Shown here piece after piece: positions 1 to 7,702 of a DNA stretch of 16,765 nt; within the stretch, counting starts at the first letter, position 1; every line of letters starts with the position of its first letter. The notes under the pieces were generated by a model. That model was not told the DNA's origin, ran no database searches, and saw only the letters and a program-made list of their open reading frames with translations. The position numbers and the translations under genes were made by a program. The stretch lies in the NCBI GenBank assembly GCA_026770615.1, contig MU631358.1, forward strand, positions 379,267 to 396,031. The letters run 5' to 3'. The stretch comes from Pavlovales sp. CCMP2436 (taxonomy: Eukaryota; Haptophyta; Pavlovophyceae; Pavlovales).

Positions 1-53
1 ACACACGCACATACACACAACCCCCCCCCTTCTATAACACTTTATTAACTCAG

Positions 54-2222
54 GTGCTCGGCGCGGCGTTGGTGCTCGACAGGGACATCCGCACGATGTG
101 GTGCTCGCGCGCGGGGGAGGAGAAACCGTCGCTCACACTGGACCTAGGTAATACTAATATATTATAATAATATGTGTACGTATTTGTGTATGTGTATTAC
201 TGTTTTTTTATTTAGAATAGTTCCTTTAACGCCTCCCCACTTGCAGCCCCTGGTCTGGGCACTGTGCAGAACTGTTATTGCTCTTCTGATTTGAAGCAGG
301 GCGTAGGCCAAGGGTGTAAGGGCTGGCAACTCACGCTTCCCTTTATTTCAGCCCTTACACCCTTACGTAGGCGCGTCCATCGCTCGCTGTGCTCTCTTTG
401 CGGTTATGATTACAGCCTATTCAGTATTTTCAAAAAGAAACCAGGCTAGTTATGATGATGCTTGTGGTTATGAGAGTAATGATTTATGATTTCTTGTTTT
501 ATTCGTGCCATCATTCATCAGAGCGGAGGCGCATCATACGTAAAACAATAAGTAATTAATCATCGCTCTAAAACAAGAATTAATCATGTTTCTAAACCAA
601 TCAATAATCATCGCTCTAAAACATTCAATAATCATCGCTCTACTAAACCAATAACTAACCATCGCTGGGTAGGGCGGCGGCGCATTCTGCACCTCCTCTC
701 GCTGCGCTAAATAACTAACTATCGTAAACCAATAACTAACACTGGCTCTAGGGCGGTGGCGTATCTTGCACTCCTCTCGCTGCGCTAAATAATTAACTAT
801 CGTAAACCTATAACTAACCATCTCTGGATAGGGCGTCGACGCATCCTTCACCTCCTCTCGCTGCGCTGGGACTACAACTTCGCCGCGCTCTACTCCGTGC
901 AGACCAGCGACGACGGCGTCAGCTGGACGGAACGAATGCAGGTAATCATACTGTTAGTTTGTTAGTTAGTATGACCCTTTAACACACCCGCAAACGCCCT
1001 CGGCGTTGAGGGAGGTGGATTACATGATATCTGCAGTGGGAGGGGGTGATCGGGTAGAGATTTACTTTATGTAGGAGCGAATGCAGGTACTCCTAATACG
1101 TTCATACTGATGAATATGATGAATTTATACATAAATAAATAAATAAGTAAATAAAGTCAGCTGGGCGGAGAGAATGCAGGTAATCATATTAATCATAATA
1201 ACGATGCACACTATGAACATTATGAATCATAAATAAATACATGAATAATCATTGAAAATATCCTTACTTGCTGCATTCCCATCTGCCTGCTGCCGCATCG
1301 CCTGGGCGGAGCGAATGCAGTATCTTTTAAAAATAGTTCTCGTAGGTAAAGCTCAAATGAATAGTAGCTCTTTGAAGTGTGGGAGCGGGTGCAGGTGCGC
1401 TTTTGAAGGCGAGTTCTTTTTAAAATATTACTGATAGGGATTCAAGCTGGCGTCTGACTGTTCTGAATGTTGTGCTGGTCTGAGCGCTGCGACGCCTATT
1501 GCCTGCTGCACTGGAATAGTTCTTTTTTTATAATAGCTCTTTTTAATGTAGGCGCGGGTGCAAATGCGCCCTACGCATTTTTTTTTTTTTTTTAACTGCG
1601 TCGCGTTGACCTGCACCCTGCTCTAAATTGAAAAGTGCGGATGTGCAGGTTACCTTCATTAAAAAAAATGTACCTACATCGGTGTGCAGGGCAGGGGGGG
1701 AGGGGGGGAGGGAGGGGGGGAGGGTTAATCGAAGTATGCATCAGTGGGCAGGGATTCCCTGCATCTCGCAACTCTAGCGGAGCGGATGTAGAACTATCGT
1801 TAAAAGGGAATCCCTGCCCACTGATGCATACGTCGATTAAACCTTCCCCCCCCCTGCCCACTGCACACCGATGTATGTACCCTTTTATTTTTTTTACACA
1901 ATGCCCCCCCCCCAGTGCACGCGCTCTACTCACCGGTGCGACAGCCGCGCGTATCGTAGCTGGCTGACACTTATTCCCCCCCCCTTCTCCTGCACCATCC
2001 CCCCATTCCCACCCCCCGTAGCACGAGCACACGCACCAGCCGCACAGCGACGACGAGCTCATCTTCCCGCCGCGGTGCATGGCGCGCTACGTGCGCGTGA
2101 CGAGCGAGAAGCCGGGACGCGAGGGCAAGGGCATCTGCCTCGCGTCTGCCGAGGTCCTCGGCTGCGAGAAGGCAGAGGCGACGGGGGTCGTGAGGGAGGC
2201 GAGGCGGCCGGCACGTCTGTAA
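54..2222 (+). CDS. Discoidin-like F5/8 type C domain protein, 3' part, three exons
   Basis: This is the C-terminal part of a galactose-binding-like (F5/8 type C, discoidin) domain; the gene starts before the window. Exons are 54-147, 832-941 and 2022-2222 (stop TAA 2220-2222), giving 134 residues. The first exon reads ALVLDRDIRTMWCS...LTLDLG, the family's D..T.W.S...DLG signature. The second gives RRRILHLLSLRWDYNFAALY and then SDDGVSW, matching the 'W..yA..Y.v..S.DG..W' strand pair. The third gives MARYVRVTSE...GICLASAEVLGC, matching 'ARYvRl...aEveV'. Phases fit exactly: phase 1 at the first junction, where the split Gly of DLG is completed by GG, and phase 0 at the second. Donors are GTAATA and GTAATC; acceptors are TAG. 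Such domains usually bind glycans or lipids on secreted or surface proteins, but no signal peptide is visible because the 5' end is missing. The domain identity is strong; the role of the whole protein is unknown. Confidence 0.8.
148..831 (+). other. Intron 1 of the discoidin-domain gene
   Basis: A 684-bp intron with donor GTAATA and acceptor ATAG. It is AT-rich and holds a 16-bp hairpin (310-364), a short stretch at 216-247 that recurs in MAK16 intron 3, and the tandem array of exon-2 edge copies (518-831). The open frames inside it look like chance. Confidence 0.7.
310..364. repeat. Hairpin, 16-bp perfect stem
   Basis: AAGGGTGTAAGGGCTG at 310-325 is exactly complementary to 349-364, with a 23-nt loop. 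It is flanked by imperfect GCGTAGG / CGTAGGCGC extensions. It sits in an intron, so it would fold in the pre-mRNA. It may be a small MITE remnant. Confidence 0.7.
518..867 (+). repeat. Tandem copies of the exon 2 acceptor edge, about 80-bp unit
   Basis: The junction TAG|GG plus the next 34 bases of exon 2 occurs at 673-708, at 752-786 and as the real exon start at 832. Spacing is 79 and 80 bp. Copy 673-708 encodes the same RRRILHLLSLR peptide as the real exon and then runs into TAA. Copy 752-786 has lost one base. Between copies is AT-rich CGTAAACCAATAACTAAC-type sequence. A more decayed fragment (GCGGAGGCGCATCA) stands near 524, with further partial units at 560-660. Confidence 0.85.
1074..1320 (+). 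repeat. Copies of the exon 2 donor edge inside intron 2
   Basis: The real exon 2 end is GTCAGCTGGACGGAACG then AATGCAG|GTAATCAT at 918-949. Echoes occur at 1074-1086 (GGAGCGAATGCAG|GTACTC), at 1156-1179 (GTCAGCTGGGCGGAG then AGAATGCAG|GTAATCATATT) and at 1299-1320 (CTGGGCGGAGCGAATGCAG, donor lost). The first two keep a usable GT donor, and the second also repeats the start of the intron. Confidence 0.85.
1424..1510 (+). repeat. Dispersed short repeat (family S), copy 1
   Basis: The segment starting ATTACTGATAGGGATTCAAG and running through GTTGTGCTGGTCTGAGCGCTG recurs at 3543-3620 on the - strand and at 15113-15200 on the + strand. The three copies are closely similar over about 80 bp. On its - strand the unit has stretches resembling tRNA-type A and B boxes. 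Confidence 0.75.
1670..1880. repeat. Long fold-back (inverted repeat) with G-run in the left arm
   Basis: The left arm 1670-1760 pairs with the right arm 1805-1880 around a 44-nt loop. The outer ends are GTACCTACATCGGTGTGC against GCACACCGATGTATGTAC. The inner part is ATGCATCAGTGGGCAGGG then ATTCCCT with its complement. The left arm is about 15 bases longer because of an expanded G-tract (about 1690-1724) facing a short C-run (1845-1855). A T/A-rich stretch flanks each end. It may be a fold-back MITE. Confidence 0.85.
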
Positions 2223-2263
2223 CTCGGAGAGCGCCAGTTAGTATTTAAATTTATTCATTTATT

Positions 2264-2329
2264 CATTGAAAGCGACCCGAGTGGGAAGTGTGCAATCATT
2301 GAAAGCGACCCGAGTGGGAAGTGTGCAAT
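2264..2329 (+). repeat. 33-bp perfect tandem duplication
   Basis: CATTGAAAGCGACCCGAGTG plus 13 more bases is repeated head to tail at 2264-2296 and 2297-2329 with no mismatch, 41 bp after the discoidin gene's stop codon, probably within its 3' UTR. Confidence 0.9.
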
Positions 2330-2362
2330 CCGCCACTCATGGGCGTCCGGCGTTGTTCCGGC

Positions 2363-2398
2363 CTGTAGGGCGATATGGACTACTATATCGCCCTACAG
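2363..2398. repeat. Perfect 14-bp hairpin
   Basis: CTGTAGGGCGATAT at 2363-2376 is exactly complementary to 2385-2398, with an 8-nt loop. It lies between the discoidin gene and the 908-bp TIR element. It has no U-run typical of a bacterial terminator; it may be a tiny MITE or a 3'-end RNA structure. Confidence 0.75.
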
Positions 2399-2415
2399 AT
2401 TACATCGACTAACTA

Positions 2416-3323
2416 GGGGCTCCAGCTCCGGTTATGGCCAGCCAATAGGCCTATTGGGGGTGTGTATTTAGAGCACCCCTGGGAGCCAGCCGGCGATGGG
2501 GGTACCGTACGAAAGCTCTTTCGGTGATGAACTCACTAGTTTCATAGTCGCTATCGAAGGTTCATCAATTATCTTAGCTTTCTCGACCTATCCATCGGTA
2601 TGTCACGTAATGGGGGTGTCCGCCATCGTGATTTTTTACGAAGCCCTTTTTAAAAATGTGGAGCTCCACTTCAGCGAGCAACCTGTGCCGCGCTCACGCT
2701 CGTGGCGAGACCTAGATGCGGTGAGGCGCGCGCCGTCCGCTGGAGAACATGCGTGCAACCTGGGTCCGTTCTACGCGTCCGCACATCTTGCCCACGCGCT
2801 CGTGCGCGGCCGACGAGGCACGAAGAGCCGTGCTCCACGCTGCGTGCAGACCGTAGCTTGCTACTTGGCCGCCCGGCCTGCCTTACGCGCGGCGAGCGCT
2901 TGTGCTCGCGCAGGTCACCGTGTGATTAAGGGCAAGTGTCCGCGAGCGGTTCCGCCTCGACGCTTAAGGACCCCAGCCGGGACACTTCTAAAGGACGCGG
3001 GACTCTTGGCGTACGCGTCGCTGGCCGCGCGCGAGCTCTCGGCGGAAGGGTAATGCGCGCGTTGGTGAGCAAACGTCTTGCCGCCTACCCTCCATCAAGG
3101 CTATCCGCGGCTCCGCGCGGGTTGCCGCGCCAAGGGGATAAAGAAAGTGGAGTGAACTGCACTATTACACGAGCCAAACGGTCTAAAACTGGCTGAAAAA
3201 GACTATAAATTTTTTCTTCGCCTCCTAGCGAGGGGGCCTATGGCCGGGCGCCTCTGGCTCGCCAGACACATCAAAAGCCGGAATATACATGTACTGGCTG
3301 GCCATAACCGGAGCTGGAGCCCC
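2416..3323. mobile_element. 908-bp DNA element with perfect 29-bp terminal inverted repeats
   Basis: The left end 2416-2444 (GGGGCTCCAGCTCCGG...) and the right end 3295-3323 are perfect inverse complements over 29 bp. TA stands on both sides (2414-2415, 3324-3325), consistent with a TA target duplication. A 16-bp palindrome (CCAATAGGCCTATTGG, 2442-2457) overlaps the inner edge of the left repeat. The interior shifts from mixed composition (2446-2660) to very GC-rich (2680-3060) and back. A + frame is open from 2496 to 3053 (185 codons), but I recognise no transposase or other domain, so I treat the element as non-autonomous. The GC-rich core could be captured host sequence. Confidence 0.8.
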
Positions 3324-3542
3324 TACGCTAAACTCCGCTCCTTCGCACTCTGCCCGGAACCCATACATATGGCCCTCTTGCGCCAGCACAGAGCTCTTCA
3401 GGTCCCGCACGCCCAACCGGGCCAGCAGAGAAGAAGTATTGACTTTTATCCTTGTTTAGGGTAGAAGTATTTGATCCTGCAATGCTCAGAAATGTTGATC
3501 CTAGTAGAACTTTGGAGATATACCTTGCTGAGCCGCCAATAT
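3324..3542. other. Intergenic, no confident gene
   Basis: There is a moderately GC-rich piece (3330-3430) with a short - strand open frame that continues into the TIR element, and then AT-rich sequence. The segment TGCTGAGCCGCCAATAT near 3523-3540 matches the right end of repeat family R (see 14893-15125). I cannot support a gene here. Confidence 0.5.
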
Positions 3543-3620
3543 AGCAGGCAATGGGCGACGCAGCGCTCAGACCAGCACAACATTCAGAACAGTCAAACGC
3601 CAGCTTGAATCCCTATCATA
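3543..3620 (-). repeat. Dispersed short repeat (family S), copy 2
   Basis: This is the inverse complement of 1431-1509, ending in TTGAATCCCTATCATA. On the + strand here, TGGGCGACGCAGCG (3552) and AGCTTGAATCC (3602-3612) resemble tRNA A and B boxes about 50 bp apart, but no cloverleaf forms. Confidence 0.75.
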
Positions 3621-3655
3621 AATATATAGATATCCCTAGAGCAGAATTGAGCGGG

Positions 3656-3836
3656 GAACAACTTCGTACGGTCCGACACCTATGAAAATGATATTTACAA
3701 TAAATCGACCTCCGCAGCGAGGGTGGTATTTTCAGCATATTCTCTCTCGATCGTCACAGAAGGCCCCTTGCTTTTGAGGCCATTTCTTGCACTTCCCGTC
3801 AGAATCAGGTGTCGGACTGTAGTACCGAAGTTGTTC
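3656..3836. mobile_element. 181-bp MITE-like element
   Basis: Imperfect terminal inverted repeats of about 30 bp: GAACAACTTCGTACGGTCCG then ACACC at the left, and the inverse complement of GAACAACTTCGGTACTACAG then TCCGACACC at the right. There is no coding capacity, and the target duplication is unclear. It lies in the upstream region of the ARM-BTB gene. Confidence 0.7.
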
Positions 3837-3959
3837 AACGTCAAAGTCTGCGCCTATGGGTTTCTTCAAGGTTTGGTATGTAGCTATTACGAGTCGCCCG
3901 CTTGCGGCCCGCGCACTTTTCCGATAATCTGCGCAACACCTCGTGATAAGGTTGAGATC

Positions 3960-4200
3960 TCCGTAAACCAGCCACCCCGCGCGATACAGTACAGGGGATC
4001 GCGGGCAATAAGAACGGCGCTTTTTGAGGCTGAGGCTGAGTTTCTTAGCAATTTACATACAAACAATGCTTAATGTTTCTTAAATTACATACAAACAATG
4101 CAAAAAAAAGAGGCTCGGTTTCTTAACACGACGGTTTCTTATTGCCCGCGATTCCCTGTAAGTGCTGAATCCGTAAACCAGCCCCGATCTCCCGCGCGAT
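3960..4200 (+). repeat. Start-codon-proximal duplication flanking a MITE
   Basis: TCCGTAAACCAGCC (3960-3973) followed by CCCGCGCGAT (3976-3985) recurs at 4170-4183 and 4191-4200. In the downstream copy the final AT belongs to the ATG of the ARM-BTB gene; the upstream copy reads ATA. The 167-bp MITE lies between them. Confidence 0.8.
3992..4158 (+). mobile_element. TA-MITE family M, copy 1 (167 bp)
   Basis: The terminal inverted repeats begin CAGGGGATCGCGGGCAATAA and are about 23 bp long; the right end has one mismatch (ATTCCC). TA is duplicated at 3990-3991 and 4159-4160. The interior contains two direct copies of an ATTACATACAAACAATGC stretch and two TGAGGCT..TTTCTT motifs (4031-4046 and 4110-4124). 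Copies 2 and 3 are at 13545-13707 and 14510-14671. Confidence 0.92.
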
Positions 4201-6208
4201 GGCGGCCAACATCCAGGAGTTGGTCGCGCGCTTGCGGGGACCAGACGGCGCAAACCAGGTGAGCGCCGCAGCCGCGCTGGCAGAGCAGGCCAAGGCCAAT
4301 GCTGCCACCCGCACGCTCATCCTGGAAGCGGGTGCGTTGCCGCTGCTCGTCGATCTGCTGCGCGCTGGTACCGAGCAGGGCAAGGCGAACGCAGCGGACG
4401 CGATCGGATCTCGCCCACAATGCGCCCACCCGCGCCCTCATTTTGGAGGTGCGTGCGCTGCCGCTGCTCGTGGTTTTGCTGCGCGCTGGCACCGAGGAGG
4501 GCAAGGCACGCGCAGCGGCTGCGATTGGAAGGCTCGCCAGTGATGCGCCCACCCGCACGCTCATCTTGGAGGCGGGCGCGCTGCCGCTGCTCGTCGCGCT
4601 GCTGCGCGCTGGCACCGAGCAGGGGAAGAAGAACGCAGCGGACGCGATTGGATGGCTCGCCTATGACCCGCCCACCTGCGCCCTCATCTTGGAGGCGGGC
4701 GCACTGTCGCTGCTCGTGGCGCTGCTACGTGCTGGCACCGAGCAGGGCAAGGCACGCGCAGCGGCTGCGATCGCATGGCTCGCCCGCAATGTGTCCACCC
4801 GCGCCCTCATCTTGGAGGCGGGTGCACTGCCGCTGCTCGTGGCGCTGCTACGTGCTGGCACCGAGCAGGGGAAGAAGAACGCAGCGGGTGCAATCGCATG
4901 GCTCGCCCACAATGCGCCCACCCGCGCCCTCATCTTGGAGGTGGGCGCACTGCCGCTGCTCGTGGCGCTGCTACGTGCTGGCACCGAGCAGGGCAAGGCA
5001 CGCGCATCGGCTGCGATCAGAATGCTTACCAACGATACGTCCACCCACGCCCTCATTCTGGAGGCGGGCGCGCTGCCGCCACTCGTGGCGCTGCTGCGCG
5101 CCGGCACCGATGAGGGCAAGGCGAACGCAGTGTTCGCGATTGGAATGCTTGCCAACGATGCCCCCACCCGCGCGCTCATCGTGGAGTCGGGTGCACTGCC
5201 ACCGCTGATCGCGCTCGTCAGCTCGTCGCGCGCCTGCTCGGATACTATCGTCGGCAATACCGCCTGCCGCATCTTGCAGCGCCTCGTTAGGGATGATCCG
5301 CGGCTGCGCGAGCTGGCAGAGGAGCACGGAGCTGCGGGCGCACTCGCGGCTGCCGCGCACGCTCCAGACTGCGGGTGGGCTCAAGCGGCGCCCGACGCGC
5401 TACGCGCGCTCTGCCCGACGCAGGACGACGCCGAGCGCGCGCTGGGAGACACGCATCTCAAGAGCTGCGCCCTCGTTGCAGAGCGCGATCTGGAGAACGG
5501 CGCCCTGCGCGTCGAGTGCGATACGCTTGCTGGGGGCTACGCTTTGCTGGCGTCGCTCGCCGGCCCGGCGGAGAAGGATCACGACGTGGTCTTTCGCTGC
5601 AAGGACGGTGAGGAGATTGGCGGCAGCCGGCTGCTGCTCGCGCATGCGTCGCCCTACTACGAGAGGCTGTTGCGTGGCGGCACGGCGGAGGATGTGGGCG
5701 GCATCGTCAAGCCCGACCCGAACTTCTCGTCGGCCGCGCACCTCGCGCTGCTCGGCCAGCTGCACGCGTTGGGCCACGCACCGCTCCCGGCCTCTCTCGA
5801 TGTGCGGCTCGAGCTGCTCTGCCTCGCGGCCAAGGTGCGCGGTGTGCCCGGCGGCGAGGGCGGCGGCGCAGACGCGGCGCGCCGCGTGCTCAAGCGGCGC
5901 GAGCGCGCGGTGCGCGACTCACTCTGCGCGGACAACTGCCTCGCTGTGCTGCTGCAGCTCAAGCCGTGCGCCGCCGATGTGCCGGAGCTCGTCGACGCGG
6001 CACACGCGGTGGTGGCTGAGAATGTGGCAGCGGTGCTCAAGCAACCGGAGTGGAAAGAGTTCAGGAAGCAGTACCCGGAGGCCGCCCTGACCACGCGGAG
6101 GACATCATGCTCAAGCGGGCCAGCGTCGTCACCGAGCTGACCGGCCGCCTCGTGGAGCTGGACCCGCAGGCGGACGGCTTGACGCGCAAACGGCCACGCG
6201 CGGCGTGA
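4199..6208 (+). CDS. ARM-repeat plus BTB/POZ domain protein, with two compensating frame breaks
   Basis: The ATG in CGCGCGATGGCG opens a reading frame beginning MAANIQELVARL. Armadillo-type repeats follow, each like LILEAGALPLLVALLRAGTE, at least eight at a strict 41-residue (123-bp) period. Next come a helical spacer and a BTB-like domain from about 5577 (HDVVFRCKDGEEIGGSRLLL then AHASPYYERLL). The end is basic (TRKRPRAA, TGA 6206-6208) and might be a nuclear signal. ARM plus BTB is the layout of plant ARIA/ABAP1 proteins, which act in transcription and ubiquitin-ligase adaptor roles; the same role here is inference. The frame breaks twice: after 4409, where GG of the repeat consensus GGATGGCTCGCC is missing (-2), and at about 6096 (-1). 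The sum is -3, so the C-terminus returns to the start frame. Full length would be about 670 residues. The breaks may be assembly errors or real damage. No intron is seen. Confidence 0.85.
4280..5210 (+). repeat. 123-bp tandem DNA repeats encoding ARM units
   Basis: The codons for L-I-L in each unit begin at 4316, 4437, 4560, 4683, 4806, 4929, 5052 and 5175. The spacing is exactly 123 bp, except 121 between the first two, where two bases are missing. Adjacent units are very similar at the nucleotide level, including silent sites, which points to recent duplication or homogenisation. Confidence 0.93.
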
Positions 6209-6766
6209 GCCACAGGTGTCCCGCCGTCGAGTGAATCTCAGACGCCCCTGCATTGGTCGAAGCGCGTCCGCCTGCCTCTCAGCCGACTGCACGTTGTTGC
6301 CCACCCTCTGTGTCTCGAGAGCGGCGCCGCCTTCCGCCCTCCGCTCGCCGCGCCGTGTCCCCCTCCCCTCCCCTCCCCTCCCCATCCTTGAGCGCCCCGC
6401 ATGGCAGACCTGTCTCACTGGGCACTCTGTCGTGTTGGATCAGTCCTGCACCAGCCAACGTCACACTCGGGTTTATCAACATGTAACTCATGCAGTACAA
6501 GTCCTATTATATTAGTGAAGGGGGGTTCTGGCTGGCGGTGTTTCAAGTTAAAGTCAAGCCGACCTTAGCACTCCGATGCGGGCGGCGACGCAGGCTCCTA
6601 CGCGCTACGCCGCAGTGGGGAATTATGGTAACTAGCGCTAACTACTAAGTGGTAGTGCATTGAAGATTGCGCACATCGTGATCACAACAGTGCGGCCCAG
6701 CTGCCATTTAGTGTTATTTGGTTTGATAAGTATCTGCTGATAAAAGTGCAAATTGAAGTTTGTTAT
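6209..6766. other. Intergenic, presumed 3' UTR of the ARM-BTB gene; nothing recognised
   Basis: A CCCCT-type microsatellite occupies about 6360-6385. The rest shows no frame with family resemblance and no RNA gene. Short open frames at 6216-6515 are overlapping low-complexity translations. Confidence 0.6.
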
Positions 6767-7243
6767 GGCTATGGCTTCGGTCACCCCCGGTCAGTCCGCA
6801 AGTGGGAGACGACCATCCTGAGCACTGTGAGAGTGAGCCTTCATAATTGAAGACAGAGCTCGCTCTAGGCTTGCTGGATTCGTCTCGGAGAGCTCTATTC
6901 TTATATTTATCACAAATTTGTGAGTTTGAATGCGTGGGGTAGTAAATTAGTAACTAACACCGTTATCTTTTTTAAAATGAGGGGATTGATGGATACAGTA
7001 CTTAGCACAACGAAGAAATATTTTCAAATAGGAGAAATTTTGGATACAGTATATAGCATTCTGAATTTTCCATGTGAAATTGTAAGAAGTAGGTAAGTTA
7101 TTGTGCGTTCATTTTTAAAAAAGTTAGATGCAAATCTGCTGCAGATGCATATTTTAAAATTTTACTGGCCACATTTCGTTGTTGTCTTCGGCGAAGCGCT
7201 CAGGATGGTCGTCCACTGCTCGGGGGTGACCTGAGCCATAGCC
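6767..7243. mobile_element. 477-bp TIR element with TTAT target duplication
   Basis: The left end GGCTATGGCTTCGGTCACCC pairs with the right end, whose inverse complement starts GGCTATGGCTCAGGTCACCC. The match continues for about 50 bp to GACGACCATCCTGAGC, with one 8-bp gap. TTAT stands at 6763-6766 and 7244-7247. The interior is AT-rich with an internal repeat (TGGATACAGTA..TAGCA at about 6988 and 7033). There is no coding capacity, so it is non-autonomous. Confidence 0.85.
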
Positions 7244-7387
7244 TTATGACCGTCTTGAAAATCTGTTAAAAGCACAACTCAAGTCTCATCAAGATCAAAC
7301 TCTCCAGCGTGGGGAGGGGGGTGAGGGTCCCGGACCCAGGAAGGAAGGACCTGTCTTACTCTTAATGTGTGTGGATATCTATATTAG

Positions 7388-7605
7388 CGATTCAGCAGTG
7401 TTTAACAGGTGGTGTTCACTCACAGACTTGATCGACGCCAAGCATCAGTCCTGGTATTAAAGGGATGATAGAGATAAACTTGCTGACGAAGTAGTAGCAG
7501 ATGCCACGAGCTCGTCCCCCCCCCCAGGCCACAACGCACACGTCCATCTAGGTGCGAGTGCCCTGTGCCCTGTTCGCCGCCGCTTTGAACTGAGTAGTTG
7601 TCCGT
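7388..7605 (-). repeat. Dispersed repeat (family R), - strand copy
   Basis: Its inverse complement aligns with 14893-15125 over its length: CACCTAGATGGACGTG, GTGGCATCTGCTAC, CCAGGACTGATG, GATCAAGTC, CACCACCTGTT and GCTGAATCGCTAATA appear in the same order. No protein is recognised in it. It ends about 100 bp before the ISD11 start codon and includes a C-run at 7517-7526. Confidence 0.75.
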
Positions 7606-7702
7606 TCCGGCAGACACAAAAAAGTCTGAAGGAAAAGTTAGTTATGAACGTGGACAAAAAGAACTTTAAAAACGAAGCTTCGGGCTTCATCCTCCCTGGA
7701 CC

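Larger units (their letters stand above)
942..2021 (+). other. Intron 2 of the discoidin-domain gene
   Basis: A 1080-bp intron with donor GTAATC and acceptor GTAG. It contains copies of the exon 2 donor edge (1074-1320), one copy of a dispersed 85-bp repeat (1424-1510), a large fold-back with a G-run (1670-1880), and a C-rich tract leading to the acceptor. The segments 1335-1404 and 1517-1575 resemble each other and flank the 85-bp repeat. Confidence 0.7.

Noticed and set aside
2363..2398. Perfect hairpin considered as a transcription terminator
   Set aside because: Rho-independent terminators are bacterial, there is no T-run, and the context is eukaryotic.
2496..3053. 185-codon frame in the 908-bp element as a transposase
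   Set aside because: No DDE/D motif pattern, zinc finger or helix-turn-helix is recognisable, and composition changes abruptly within it.
3225..3430. Short - strand frame (LGVRDLKSSVLAQEGHMYGF and onward)
   Set aside because: It looks exon-like, but it crosses the end of the 908-bp element, has no clear splice sites and matches no family I recognise.
4661..5384. Long open frames on the - strand and in other + frames across the ARM array
   Set aside because: They repeat with the same 123-bp period and are shadows of the ARM coding frame in GC-rich DNA.
4199..6208. Programmed ribosomal frameshifting in the ARM-BTB gene
   Set aside because: Neither break has a slippery heptamer; a missing-base explanation fits the repeat consensus exactly.
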